64,000 bases of DNA from JAGNLV01 sp964612145 (GCA_964612145.1 CAZTBP010000013.1:1-64000), one strand, 5' to 3'; shown: positions 52,997 through 62,618, counted from the stretch's first letter. A program made the numbers and translations. The notes: a model not told the origin generated them from the letters alone.

Positions 52997-55771
52997 TTAC
53001 CGCACAGTGGCCGGCGTAGTCTGACAATTCAACGGCAGACCACCCCGGAAGAGGAAGTCCACAAAATACGTCAGGTCCGAAACATTAATGCCGCCATCAC
53101 CATTCACATCACCTGCTGTCTGATCCGGTGACGGTCCCCCACGGAACAGGAAGTCGACCAGATACGTGAGATCGGACACATTTGGCCCCTCACCATTCCC
53201 ATCCATATCACCGCAGATAAACGCTGATTCCACTGTGATCGAGATAATTTCTTCATCGATCAAACTGCCGTCATCCGCCACGAACTGAATTCCGCTGTGC
53301 GTGCCCGTATCGCTTTCAGTCGGCGTCCACTCAACCGTGGCCGTGTACCGCAGCAACCCGGCATCCCAGCCGTTCTCGGTCAGCGTCGCACCGGACGGTA
53401 GATTCTCCGTCCAGAACATGACAATGTCGCCGTTCTGGTCGTGGGCAGCAATCTCAAACGTCAGCAGTTGTCCGGCTGCCGCTGTCTGATCCCCAATCGG
53501 GTCGAGCACCGGCGCTACATTGCCCTCGGACACACTAATAGTCACCAGCTCACTATCGGCCAGCGAACCGTCAAAGGCACTGAACAGCACATTATGATCG
53601 CCGACATCACCGGACTGCGGCGTCCAGTTAAAATCGGCCGTCCCATCGCCATTATCGGCAAACGTAGCACCCGCCGGTAACGAATCGACCAGAAGTTGCG
53701 GAACATTACCATCCGGATCGGAGCCCGTTATCGTAAGATTCAGATTATTGTCGACTACGGCGTTCTGCGCCCCTATCGGATCAAGTACCGGTGCCCGATT
53801 CACGTTGTTTACCGTGATCGCCACTATTTCCGTATCCGCCGCCAATGAATCATCCTCGGCGATAAAATACACACTGTACTCACCCGATTGCTCGAACGCC
53901 GGCGTCCAGTCAAACGTCCCGGTCCCATCACCGTTATCAGCAAACGTCGCTCCGTTCGGCAGCGAATCGGCCCGTAGCGTCGGCGTCGTCCCATCAGGAT
54001 CCGTCGCACTGACCGTGAAATTCAACAGGCTGCCCTCGTCGACTGTTTTCGGACCGATCGGATCAATGATCGGCGCCGAATTTCCCGCTATCGGCGTTAC
54101 CGTGACTGTCTGGCTGTTCATCATTTCCGGCGTTGATTTGCCGTTGGCCGCCCAGAGATCATACAGCGTCTGTCCCCAGTGATCGGTCACGTTCTCATCG
54201 CGGAGAAATTCAACATATTCTTTCGTTGTTGTCTGGTAATAGATCGTCACTTCAACCTCGGCAGTCGCTCCCGGAAGCAAATACTCGGTATAGTCCCAAT
54301 ACTGGCCATCGGCATAGGTATAGTCCACCGGCGGCGACTGGATGCTATCAAACGCGGCATTGGTGAATCCTCGCGGGGGAATACGGTTGTCACTGAAGAT
54401 CGTATCGTTCAACACAAAATGGAACCCCGGCCCGGCCGAAAAACCGACCACCGGCGCGAGCGTGTTGGACAACCCCGGCTTAATCTCGTAAATCTTTACA
54501 TCGGCATCGCGCGTGAGAACCGCCGTCGAAGTATCGTACGCCCCCGACTCGTACAGCAGCGTCCCCCCGGAACCATACGCCCGCACGTTTATCCAGATCC
54601 GACGGCCTTCGGGGTAACCCGACGGCAACTTGTGGCCGGTCTCGTTGGTCACTTTAACACTGCATCGGTGCTGCGAACCATCCGGCGTCACACTGACATC
54701 GAGCGACGTGGCCAACTGAAGCATCCGCCGAGCCCGGACGATCCCCGAATCAAGCGCATCGGTTGGTGTCTCGCCGGGAAAAACGTCGTCTACAATTCTC
54801 GGTATGAACGTATTGCCGCCGGTCATGTCATGAATCGCCAGATCGTCACGCAATGGCGCATCGTTCTTATCGCAACCGTGACCGGTGGTATCACGCATGT
54901 GACAGTCCTGGCAGCTGCGAACGGTATCGAGATTGCCCCCGAACTGTGGTGCGTACACGCCTTCGAGTGTGTTGTACGCCGATACCTTCCACTCCGAAAA
55001 CGTCCGCTCAATCGGGAACATCGCATACGGATTGGCCGAATCCGGATGCGGCGCATCAAACGTATTCGGAACGTACTTCCCATTGGCATCCTTGCTGAAC
55101 ACCGGATTGCTCACGTCATGACAAGTACCGCAGAGATCCGATTCACTGTGAAACGGCGAATAGAGAAAAGCGTGGCGAGCCACTGTCTCCGCATACGGCC
55201 CGCGTTTGGGATTAGCATCGGAATCAACTACATAGCCGCCGTTGGACTCCCCCTCCGGTATCGCTGTCAATGTCGCCAGGTAAGTCTGATCAAAATTGTA
55301 TGTCGTCGCTGTATAAATCGAGTCATCCGGATACGGGTTCTCACCGACATGAGCCGGCTTCACAGCACGGTGACAGAAATCGCACAAAATCGATTCGCGA
55401 TCGTCTGCCGTTAACGCCGAACCGTCCGTCGGCTCCGAACGCCCTTCCAGCCAACCCTTCGGTGAATGGCACCGAATACACAGATCGCCCGATCCCGGCG
55501 CATCCTGTTCGGCAATCGTCATACAGGCGAAAAACAGCGGATCGCGCGCCGCCTGGGACATCATGCTGCCGCGCCAGTTAAAGCCCGGCTCGACCGGCTG
55601 ATCGTAGCCGCCATGACAGTTTTCACAGCGATCGGGTTTTTCAAGTGTTCCGGATTGGTTCGGCTGTGAACCGGGCAGGAACATATCGTTGATTGTTGTC
55701 GGCGCCTGGGCGAAACTTCCGCTCGCCTGAGTGACAATCAGCCACAAAGCGATTGGTATCAAGCGACGCAT
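52997..55771 (-). CDS. Secreted five-haem cytochrome with Ig-like repeats and dockerin-like tail
   Basis: A 924-residue exported protein (signal peptide MRRLIPIALWLIVTQASGSFA). Residues 50-330 carry five CxxCH haem sites (CENCH, CIRCH, CDFCH, CGTCH, CQDCH), then a beta-rich domain (about 360-560), three cadherin-like/putative Ig domains (about 570-850; SAPIIDPIGPKTVDEGSLL, RAPVLDPIGAQNAVV, VAPVLDPIGDQTAAA openings) and two dockerin-like modules at the end. It may relay electrons at the cell surface or to outer electron acceptors. The start at 55771 has GGAGG seven bases upstream. Confidence 0.88.
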   Translation of the reverse strand: MRRLIPIALWLIVTQASGSFAQAPTTINDMFLPGSQPNQSGTLEKPDRCENCHGGYDQPVEPGFNWRGSMMSQAARDPLFFACMTIAEQDAPGSGDLCIRCHSPKGWLEGRSEPTDGSALTADDRESILCDFCHRAVKPAHVGENPYPDDSIYTATTYNFDQTYLATLTAIPEGESNGGYVVDSDANPKRGPYAETVARHAFLYSPFHSESDLCGTCHDVSNPVFSKDANGKYVPNTFDAPHPDSANPYAMFPIERTFSEWKVSAYNTLEGVYAPQFGGNLDTVRSCQDCHMRDTTGHGCDKNDAPLRDDLAIHDMTGGNTFIPRIVDDVFPGETPTDALDSGIVRARRMLQLATSLDVSVTPDGSQHRCSVKVTNETGHKLPSGYPEGRRIWINVRAYGSGGTLLYESGAYDTSTAVLTRDADVKIYEIKPGLSNTLAPVVGFSAGPGFHFVLNDTIFSDNRIPPRGFTNAAFDSIQSPPVDYTYADGQYWDYTEYLLPGATAEVEVTIYYQTTTKEYVEFLRDENVTDHWGQTLYDLWAANGKSTPEMMNSQTVTVTPIAGNSAPIIDPIGPKTVDEGSLLNFTVSATDPDGTTPTLRADSLPNGATFADNGDGTGTFDWTPAFEQSGEYSVYFIAEDDSLAADTEIVAITVNNVNRAPVLDPIGAQNAVVDNNLNLTITGSDPDGNVPQLLVDSLPAGATFADNGDGTADFNWTPQSGDVGDHNVLFSAFDGSLADSELVTISVSEGNVAPVLDPIGDQTAAAGQLLTFEIAAHDQNGDIVMFWTENLPSGATLTENGWDAGLLRYTATVEWTPTESDTGTHSGIQFVADDGSLIDEEIISITVESAFICGDMDGNGEGPNVSDLTYLVDFLFRGGPSPDQTAGDVNGDGGINVSDLTYFVDFLFRGGLPLNCQTTPATVR

Positions 55772-56125
55772 CTGAAACCTCCGTGTGCCTGACGCCGAAT
55801 ACTCCCCACTGAAACCGACCCAGGCTTTTACCACCGTTACTATTGTCGGCAAGTAGACCGATAAGACTATTTACAATTTAAATAAAGCGGATATATTTAG
55901 CAATGTTTTTTCGATGGCAACCGCACAACTCTTTGCTAAGAACAGTCACCCCCTTATCTTAACTGACACACTTTTCAATCTTGACTAAAAGGTGAAGATT
56001 CTTCATTGTCCGGATAGCTGCCTGATCGAGTAGGCACGAATGAAAACTGGCAGCCTGCAGCCCCGACCGGAGTATTTCGTATATATACACGCCCGTGTGC
56101 CGGGCACCATGTTCTGGGAGATATT
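55772..56125. other. Divergent intergenic region with A+T-rich core
   Basis: About 354 bases between the divergent cytochrome and porin genes. A strongly A+T-rich stretch lies at about 55862-55915, and a weak -35/-10 pair (TTGACT 55981-55986, CATTGT 56004-56009) may serve the porin gene. Confidence 0.3.
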
Positions 56126-57577
56126 ATGCACCGCACAATCGCTTTGTCACTGGGGATCCTGATCATTCTCGCATTACTGAATCCCCCGTCCGCACTCGCC
56201 GATGACACTCTGCATGAACTCTACACCGGCGCCGGACAAATGTTGGAGGCCGGCGAGCTTGACAGCGCCCGCGCCCTCTACCTCCGAGTCTATGACTCGG
56301 ACCCACACTATAAAGACGTTCAGGAAAAACTTGCGGAAACATATAAGTTCATTGGAGTCACAGCATATGGTAGCGAGGACCTGGCCGCGGCCATTGCGGC
56401 CTGGGAAACAGCCGCCACCTTCGACCCGGACAACCAGGAGATTGCCGGCTATATCGCCCGCGCCAAGGCCGAACAGCGTGGACTTGCCCGGATCTCCGAT
56501 CGCCCGGCCGATGCCGTATCACCACCATCTCCCGATACCGAGCCAACCGACAATACACTTCAGGAGATGATCGACAGTATCAGCGTTCTCGTGAAAATGT
56601 TTGAATCCAAACCCGAAGCCGACGACGTCGTCGACTGGTCTGACCGGATATCCCTGAGCGGCTTTATCGATGCTGTCCACTACGGGGACTGGAATACGAA
56701 TGTGAACAGCTTCGAAGCAAGTACCGTCGAACTCGACATCGCCGCACAGCTCTCAGACAACGCCTCGGCCCGGGTCGACCTCGATTACGGACCCGGCAAC
56801 CTGACCGACTACGACGTCCGGATCGAACAGGCGTATGCCTCGTTTGTTACCGGCGAATCCATCGTCTGGGATTTCACCTTCGGCCGCTTCAACGCCCCGA
56901 TGGGCCTGGAATCAATCGACGCCGCCGATCGAGCCTTCTTCAGCCGCTCGGCTCTTTCCGGCGCCGCTACACCCGACAATCTGACCGGCCTGATGATAAC
57001 CGCAACGCTGTCCCCCCATGTCCTGCTGTCCGCTGTCGCGGCCAATGGCTGGGACCGCAATACCGATAACAACAGCGATAAGTCCTTCGGCGGACGACTC
57101 TCCTTTATCGCCACTACCTTTGCCTCCGGTAACATCGCGGCCCTCTACGGCCCCGAACAAGACGACATCAACAGCTTCAAACGGCTCGTTATCGACGGTG
57201 ACCTGGTGATCGTACCGGCGCCCGGCTGGTGGTTCGGCGCAGAGATAAACTACGGCAAGGAGACCCAAGCCGCCGGACTCGACGGCGAGGATGCCGAATG
57301 GCGCGGAACTATGCTCTCCGCAGAAACCGCCCTCTCAGAAAGCGTCAGCCTCGCTGCCCGCTTTGACTATCTTGACGATGAACATGGCTTGTTGACCGGC
57401 AACGCTACTTCTTTTTGGGCTATTGCCGTCGCCCCCTCGGTCAACCTGTTCGAATCGCTCGAGTTGCGATTCGAATGGCAAATCGAGACCGCGGATGAGC
57501 CGGTCTACCCTCAGGCCGGTAGCGACCCCAAAGATAGTCGGCACACTACTGCGCTTGAGTTGGTGGCTGTCTTCTAG
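56126..57577 (+). CDS. Outer-membrane beta-barrel porin with N-terminal TPR region
   Basis: A 483-residue protein: signal peptide ending SALAD, about 110 residues of TPR-like helices (LDSARALYLRVYDSDPHY, LAAAIAAWETAATFDPDN), a helix DNTLQEMIDSISVLVKMF, then a barrel of alternating strands from residue 172 (ISLSGFIDAVHYG, GRFNAPMG, LRFEWQIET) ending in phenylalanine (ELVAVF), as outer-membrane barrels do. It is likely an OmpL-type general porin. GGGAG stands upstream of the ATG. Confidence 0.8.
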   Translation: MHRTIALSLGILIILALLNPPSALADDTLHELYTGAGQMLEAGELDSARALYLRVYDSDPHYKDVQEKLAETYKFIGVTAYGSEDLAAAIAAWETAATFDPDNQEIAGYIARAKAEQRGLARISDRPADAVSPPSPDTEPTDNTLQEMIDSISVLVKMFESKPEADDVVDWSDRISLSGFIDAVHYGDWNTNVNSFEASTVELDIAAQLSDNASARVDLDYGPGNLTDYDVRIEQAYASFVTGESIVWDFTFGRFNAPMGLESIDAADRAFFSRSALSGAATPDNLTGLMITATLSPHVLLSAVAANGWDRNTDNNSDKSFGGRLSFIATTFASGNIAALYGPEQDDINSFKRLVIDGDLVIVPAPGWWFGAEINYGKETQAAGLDGEDAEWRGTMLSAETALSESVSLAARFDYLDDEHGLLTGNATSFWAIAVAPSVNLFESLELRFEWQIETADEPVYPQAGSDPKDSRHTTALELVAVF

Positions 57578-57735
57578 ACCACAGCCGGCTGTGAAATCTC
57601 CCGGTACAACTGCTCGTGAACGATCAGCGGCAAAAGGCGTTATACCACTAACAAAGGAACACTGTCGGCAGCCCGTCTTTCCACCCAATTGCCGGCCTCC
57701 CCTCAAGCCGATAGAGTAGTTCCAAAGCAAGACGG

Positions 57736-58839
57736 ATGAGGCCTTCCCTGTCTCCTCCGCCCGAACCAGGTATGCCACGAAACACTAGCAGTAATGACGC
57801 TAATGCCTTCCGCCGCCGCACGGTAACGATGGCGTTGGCGGCCTTACTCGTCATTGTAGCCCTCTTTTTCTTGAAGAATGTCGTCGAAACACTGTTGGTA
57901 ATCTTCGCCGGTGTGCTGTTTGGTGTCCTGCTCAACGCGTTTTCACAACGCCTCGCCAGTCGCTTGCATATCAGTCACGGCATCGGACTGGCAATAATCG
58001 TACCCATCGTTCTTGGGCTGCTCGTCGGACTGGGCTGGCTCCTCGGCCCCGGTATCGCCGACCAGGTCGACCAAATGAACCAGCGAATCCCCGAGGCCGT
58101 CGAGCAACTCAAACTCACCTTGAAGAAACATGAATTCGGCCGGGTCCTGGTCGAAAACATGCCCGGAACCAAAGACATCCTCCCGTTTGGTGAAAAACAA
58201 CTCTTCAGCGCCCCCGAGGCCTTTTCCAGCTTCGTCGGCGCCATCCTCAACCTCCTGATCATCCTCTTTATTGGGTTTTACCTGGCTGCGAGCCCGCGTC
58301 ACTACTTCGAAAACTCCCTGAAACTGATCCCCAAAAAGCATCGGGACAGAGTCGGCGAGGTGCTCCACACTATCAACGAAGTCCTCCAGCGCTGGCTGAT
58401 CGGTCGAGTTGCCTCCATGATCGTAGTTGGAATCCTCACTTCAATCGGCCTCTGGCTGGCCGGCGTACCGCTGGCCATTACCCTCGGCCTCATCGCTGCC
58501 GTGCTCAGCTTTGTCCCGTTCATCGGTCCCATGGTGTCTACCATCCCGGCGATCCTGGTTGCTCTCGGCGAAGATCCAATTCTCATCCTCTATGTCTTAA
58601 TCATCTTCGCCATCGTCCAAACGGTGGAAAGCTATATCGTTACCCCCCTTATCCAGAAACGGGCCGTGTCGATCCCCCCCGCCCTCCTTATCTCCTTCCA
58701 AATTCTTATGGGCGCCGTGTTTGGAGCTCTCGGCGTTTTCCTGGCCACCCCCACTGCAGTAATTGTGATTCTGGCAGTGCAGATGTTCTATATTGAGGAC
58801 GTTTTAGGCGACAAAATCAGTGTTCTTGGACACCATTGA
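57736..58839 (+). CDS. AI-2E family transporter
   Basis: A 367-residue membrane protein with the PF01594 layout: eight membrane helices, the long helical loop after helix 3 (QVDQMNQRIPEAVEQLKLTL), the ITLGLIAAVLSFVPFIGPMVSTIPAI core and VTPLIQKRAVSIPPALLISFQ. The family exports small molecules or acts in sodium/lithium transport (TqsA, and others); the substrate here is unknown. The start at 57736 has no good ribosome-binding site; an ATG at 57772 is an alternative. Confidence 0.85.
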   Translation: MRPSLSPPPEPGMPRNTSSNDANAFRRRTVTMALAALLVIVALFFLKNVVETLLVIFAGVLFGVLLNAFSQRLASRLHISHGIGLAIIVPIVLGLLVGLGWLLGPGIADQVDQMNQRIPEAVEQLKLTLKKHEFGRVLVENMPGTKDILPFGEKQLFSAPEAFSSFVGAILNLLIILFIGFYLAASPRHYFENSLKLIPKKHRDRVGEVLHTINEVLQRWLIGRVASMIVVGILTSIGLWLAGVPLAITLGLIAAVLSFVPFIGPMVSTIPAILVALGEDPILILYVLIIFAIVQTVESYIVTPLIQKRAVSIPPALLISFQILMGAVFGALGVFLATPTAVIVILAVQMFYIEDVLGDKISVLGHH

Positions 58840-58906
58840 GTATCAAAACCCGGTCCGTCGGTACCCCGATTCGACCAACACTAAGAACACTATCAAGCCC
58901 GATACT

Positions 58907-58944
58907 TAATCACAAACATAGACATGTGACAATGTTTGTGATTA
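58907..58944. promoter_or_regulatory. Perfect 13-base inverted repeat with CRP-like half-sites
   Basis: TAATCACAAACAT (58907-58919) is mirrored after 12 bases by ATGTTTGTGATTA (58932-58944). Both arms contain TCACA or TGTGA, and another TGTGA lies between them. It could also be a hairpin ending the AI-2E gene, but no T run follows. Confidence 0.6.
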
Positions 58945-59038
58945 CGTAATAGGTTAAACATAAACAACTTCCATAGTCACAAACAATCGCGGCACAGACC
59001 TGCTTGTGCTTTTTATCACTAAATTCATCCGATTTGCC

Positions 59039-59067
59039 TTGACAATTCAGCCTATTGATGGTAAATT
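59039..59067 (+). promoter_or_regulatory. Sigma-70 type promoter of the redox operon
   Basis: TTGACA (59039-59044), a 17-base spacer and TAAATT (59062-59067), about 100 bases before the first gene. The -35 box is perfect and the -10 box good. Confidence 0.55.
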
Positions 59068-59094
59068 TAATCCACAATTGATATTTTTTCGTAG

Positions 59095-59118
59095 TTTATG
59101 TGAATTTTTTCACATAAA
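59095..59118 (+). promoter_or_regulatory. CRP/FNR-type operator
   Basis: TTTATGTGAA-TTTT-TTCACATAAA is a perfect 24-base palindrome whose core TGTGA-N6-TCACA equals the CRP consensus. It lies between the predicted transcription start and the first gene, a place suited for repression, unless another promoter is used. Confidence 0.65.
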
Positions 59119-59163
59119 ATGCCGTATTAGTAAATGTAGGAAACGTTAACTGAGGATAAAAAC

Positions 59164-60063
59164 ATGGCTCTGACCAGACGAAACTTCCTCGGACTCGCCG
59201 CAGCCGGCTCTACCGCCCTGCTGACCGGAAGCAACGCTGCCGGCAGTTCCGAAGAGCCGTTCGACTGCCGCGAAAGCTACGCGGTGCTGGTCGATACTGT
59301 CAACTGCATTGGCTGCCGGAAATGCGAAGCCGCCTGTAGCCGGCAGAACAAACTGAACGCCGGGTCGGAATCCTCTTTTGAAGATAAATCAGTCCTCAAC
59401 CAGCATCGCCGCCCCCACGAAGACGCCTATACTGTCGTCAACCGCTTCAGCAGTCCGGACCACCCCGACAAGTCCTGGACCATGAAAGTCCAGTGCATGC
59501 ACTGTAATCAACCGGCCTGCGTCTCAGCCTGTATCGTAGGGGCGCTCACAAAAACCGAAAACGGACCGGTTGTCTACGACGCCTGGAAATGCATCGGCTG
59601 TCGTTACTGCATGATCGCCTGCCCCTTCCAGATCCCAGCCTACCAGTATCACAACGCACTGGATCCGCAGATCCGCAAATGCACATTCTGCGCCGACCGG
59701 CTCGCCGAGGGCCAGACCCCGGCCTGCGTGAGCATCTGCCCCAACGAAGCGATGATATTCGGGCAGCGTGAGCGCCTGATTGCCGCCGCCCGCGCCCGGA
59801 TCAAGACTTTCCCCGACCGCTACGTGGACCATATCTACGGCGAACATGAAATCGGCGGGACCGCCTGGATGTACCTCGCCCCGATCGACTTCGCCAATAC
59901 CGAACTGCCCAAACTGCCGGTGGAACCGATTCCGGAACGGACCGAGAAAATCCAGCACGGCATTTTCAAGTCCTTTGTACCACCGCTGGCCCTCTACGGC
60001 CTGCTGGGCCTGATCATGCACTCTCTGCGTGACAAACCCGAGGGCGAGGAGGTAGAATCATGA
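59164..60063 (+). CDS. Iron-sulfur electron-transfer subunit (HybA/HmcB-like)
   Basis: A 299-residue protein with a Tat-type signal (TRRNFLGLAAAG), then four iron-sulfur cluster motifs: CIGCRKCEAAC, CMHCNQPACVSAC, CIGCRYCMIACP and CTFCADR with CVSIC further on, i.e. up to four [4Fe-4S] clusters. A single C-terminal helix (about 268-287, PPLALYGLLGLIMHSL) anchors it. It should pass electrons between the quinone-side subunit downstream and a periplasmic cytochrome. Its stop overlaps the start of the HybB-like gene (ATGA). Confidence 0.93.
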   Translation: MALTRRNFLGLAAAGSTALLTGSNAAGSSEEPFDCRESYAVLVDTVNCIGCRKCEAACSRQNKLNAGSESSFEDKSVLNQHRRPHEDAYTVVNRFSSPDHPDKSWTMKVQCMHCNQPACVSACIVGALTKTENGPVVYDAWKCIGCRYCMIACPFQIPAYQYHNALDPQIRKCTFCADRLAEGQTPACVSICPNEAMIFGQRERLIAAARARIKTFPDRYVDHIYGEHEIGGTAWMYLAPIDFANTELPKLPVEPIPERTEKIQHGIFKSFVPPLALYGLLGLIMHSLRDKPEGEEVES

Positions 60064-61334
60064 GCAGCACCCATGTCCACGAAATCCCCGTCCCGATTCG
60101 CACCAAGTTCTTCACCACCGGGACCAAAATTATCTTCGGCGTCATGCTCCTGGGTGTCGCCGCCTATATCTACCGGCTGATTGTCGGCCTGGGCGCTGCC
60201 ACCAACCTCAACGATCAGTACCCCTGGGGGATCTGGATCGCTATTGATGTCGCCTCCGGCGTAGCTTTAGCCGCCGGCGGGTTCACAACCGCAGCCCTGG
60301 CTGATATCTTCCATAAAGAACGCTACCACGTCATCACCCGCCCGGCGCTGCTCACCGCCATGCTCGGCTACACCTTCGTCGTGATCGGCCTGCTGGCCGA
60401 CCTCGGCCGCTACTACAATGTCTGGCACCCCATCATGCCGTCGATGTGGCAGGGCAACTCGGTTCTGTTCGAAGTCGGCCTGTGCGTGATGATCTACCTC
60501 AGCGTCCTCTACATCGAATTCCTCCCCATTATCGTCGAGAAATTCAAGGGCCACGTCAACCTGCCCAAGGGCCTTTCATTCCTCAACCGTGTTATTGAGT
60601 CATGGCTCCACACTGCGCATCAGTTCCTCGGCCGGTTCATCTCCATTTTTATCATCGCCGGCGTAGTACTCTCATGCCTCCACCAGTCCTCGCTGGGTAC
60701 CCTGATGGTTATCGCCCCGACCAAACTCCACCCGCTCTGGTACACCCCCATCTCGCCCCTGCTGTTCTTGCTCTCGGCGATCGCCGTTGGATTCCCGATG
60801 GTCATATTTGAGTCGATTCTCGCCTCGAAATCATTCAAGCTCAAACCCGAAACCGGCATCCTCTCATCTATCGCCCGCTATACGCCGGTCATCCTCGGAA
60901 TCTATTTTGCCATCAAGATCGGCGATATCACCCTGCGCGATGCCTGGCCGTACGTCTGGGCGTTCTCGACCGAATCAATCTTCTGGCACATCGAAATGAT
61001 AGCCGGTGTTCTCCTGCCGGTCGTCATCCTCGCCAGCCCGACCCGGCGCAAATCAATCAAGTGGCTCTTCACCGGCGCCTCGCTGGTCGTCTTTGGAGTG
61101 ATCCTCAACCGGATCAACGTCTTCCTGATCGGTTATGAACCACTCTATCCCAACGGCGGCTACTTCCCATCGATTTTCGAGATCGCCGTCACCCTCGGCC
61201 TCGGTGCCGGCCTGATCCTCGTCTACCGCTGGATCGTCATGACCTTCCCGATCATCTCGGTCCCGACAGACGAGTCCAAACACCCGGTCAGAACTAAACC
61301 CATCGGAAAGCCGACCTACACTGGGACCAAATAA
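60060..61334 (+). CDS. Membrane quinone-interacting subunit (HybB/HmcC-like, NrfD family)
   Basis: A 424-residue protein with ten membrane helices in the NrfD/HybB arrangement: MLLGVAAYIYRLIVGLG, DQYPWGIWIAIDVASGVALAAGG, LLADLGRYYNVW, VLSCLHQSSLGTLMVI and FLIGYEPLYPNGGYFPS. These proteins exchange electrons and protons with menaquinone in the membrane. The NQYPWG- and HQSSLG-type segments are family signatures. It overlaps the previous gene and is followed after one base by the cytochrome gene, so the three form one translationally coupled complex. Confidence 0.93.
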   Translation: MSSTHVHEIPVPIRTKFFTTGTKIIFGVMLLGVAAYIYRLIVGLGAATNLNDQYPWGIWIAIDVASGVALAAGGFTTAALADIFHKERYHVITRPALLTAMLGYTFVVIGLLADLGRYYNVWHPIMPSMWQGNSVLFEVGLCVMIYLSVLYIEFLPIIVEKFKGHVNLPKGLSFLNRVIESWLHTAHQFLGRFISIFIIAGVVLSCLHQSSLGTLMVIAPTKLHPLWYTPISPLLFLLSAIAVGFPMVIFESILASKSFKLKPETGILSSIARYTPVILGIYFAIKIGDITLRDAWPYVWAFSTESIFWHIEMIAGVLLPVVILASPTRRKSIKWLFTGASLVVFGVILNRINVFLIGYEPLYPNGGYFPSIFEIAVTLGLGAGLILVYRWIVMTFPIISVPTDESKHPVRTKPIGKPTYTGTK

Positions 61335-61335
61335 G

Positions 61336-62493
61336 ATGAAATACACAGCATACATATTCACGTTCGGTTTGACACTCGCGTTGAGCATGATTGGCCCGAT
61401 ATCCGGCTCAAGCACCCAAGACGCGATCCAGGAAGCCACCCACCTGGACTGCTCCCAATGCCACGACTGCCAAGAACCAACACCCGAAGACCCCTGCCTG
61501 AAAGCCTGCCCGACCCATTCCATGACGCGGCAGACCGCCAGCCACGGACTCACCGAGGCCCCGGATAGACTGCTGCTTGACAAGTTGGCCGAACAGTACA
61601 AGCCGGTGTCGTTTAACCATAAACTCCACGCCGAGATGGCCGAAATGGGCTCCGACTGCGCCACCTGTCACCACTACAGTCCGCCGGGACAAATCCCGCC
61701 GTGCGCCGAGTGCCACGACAGTGAGACCAACTCAACCAATCTTCGGCAGCCAAGCCTCAAAGGAGCCTATCACCGCCAGTGCCTCTCCTGCCACCGGGAA
61801 TGGAGCCATGACACCAAGTGCGTCGTCTGCCACCTCCCCGCCGACTTAGCGTCTGCCTCCGCCCAGGACTACGACACCACCGACATCATAGGCGTGCCGC
61901 ACCCGGTCATCCAGGAACCGACCAAAAAGGTCTACCGCACTCCCTACGAACAGGCCCCGATCGTCACCTTCTACCATGAAGAACATATCCACCTCTTTGA
62001 TTTAACCTGCGCCAACTGCCATAAGCAGGAGAATTGCAGCTACTGCCACGACCTGCAGAGAGAATCGCGTACGTCCAAAACGCAGGAAGAAATCCACGCC
62101 ATGTGCGACGGCTGCCACGAAACCGACAACTGCGCCAAATGTCATGACACCAAGCAACGTCCCGGCTTCACCCACTCTGCCTCAGCCTGGACCAAAACCG
62201 AGTACCACCAAGACCTCCCCTGCAGAGGCTGCCACCCGACCGGGAAAAAGATCGGGCATATCGACGGCAACTGCGCCTCCTGCCACGCCGGCTGGAATCC
62301 CGACAACTTCAATCACGCCGTGACCGGATTCCAGCTCGATGAATACCACGTCGAGTTCGACTGCGAGTATTGCCATACAAACCTCGCTTTCACCGAAACA
62401 CCCGACTGCTCCAACTGCCACGACGACGAGCGGACTCACGAGGACGCTCCTCCGGGATACGAAATCGAACCGCTGCAGGCTCACTCAAATTAG
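61336..62493 (+). CDS. Thirteen-haem periplasmic cytochrome c
   Basis: A 385-residue exported protein (signal peptide ending about residue 25) with thirteen CxxCH haem-binding sites and distal histidines of cytochrome c3/Hmc type. The first site (CSQCHDCQEPTPEDPC) sits in an extra cysteine-rich segment, CLKACPTHSM, which may hold another cofactor or disulfide. It accepts or donates electrons for the membrane subunits encoded directly upstream, so the operon is an Hmc/Qrc-like quinone:cytochrome oxidoreductase. The final electron partner is not encoded here. Confidence 0.9.
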   Translation: MKYTAYIFTFGLTLALSMIGPISGSSTQDAIQEATHLDCSQCHDCQEPTPEDPCLKACPTHSMTRQTASHGLTEAPDRLLLDKLAEQYKPVSFNHKLHAEMAEMGSDCATCHHYSPPGQIPPCAECHDSETNSTNLRQPSLKGAYHRQCLSCHREWSHDTKCVVCHLPADLASASAQDYDTTDIIGVPHPVIQEPTKKVYRTPYEQAPIVTFYHEEHIHLFDLTCANCHKQENCSYCHDLQRESRTSKTQEEIHAMCDGCHETDNCAKCHDTKQRPGFTHSASAWTKTEYHQDLPCRGCHPTGKKIGHIDGNCASCHAGWNPDNFNHAVTGFQLDEYHVEFDCEYCHTNLAFTETPDCSNCHDDERTHEDAPPGYEIEPLQAHSN

Positions 62494-62523
62494 CACACGC
62501 GTTTCCTACAACGTGCGCTTGGC

Positions 62524-62560
62524 GGGCCCCTCGAGACTACCCGAGGGGCCCTTCTCTTTT
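62524..62560 (+). terminator. Terminator of the redox operon
   Basis: GGGCCCCTCG and CGAGGGGCCC form a perfect ten-pair stem with an eight-base loop, followed by TTCTCTTTT, about 30 bases after the cytochrome stop codon. Confidence 0.9.
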
Positions 62561-62618
62561 CAGGCGTGAACTTCCCGACGCAAATTCCTGTTCCGATTGC
62601 CAAAGGAGGCCGTGCCAG

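Larger units (their letters stand above)
58840..59163. other. Regulatory intergenic region before the redox operon
   Basis: An A+T-rich 324-base region holding a 13-base inverted repeat, a sigma-70 type promoter and a perfect CRP/FNR-type palindrome, listed separately. No coding frame is supported. Confidence 0.6.

Noticed and set aside
54179..55414. A 411-codon plus-strand frame opposite the five-haem cytochrome gene
   Set aside because: Basic, low-hydrophobic composition with no motif; it is the complement of a clearly real gene with haem motifs.
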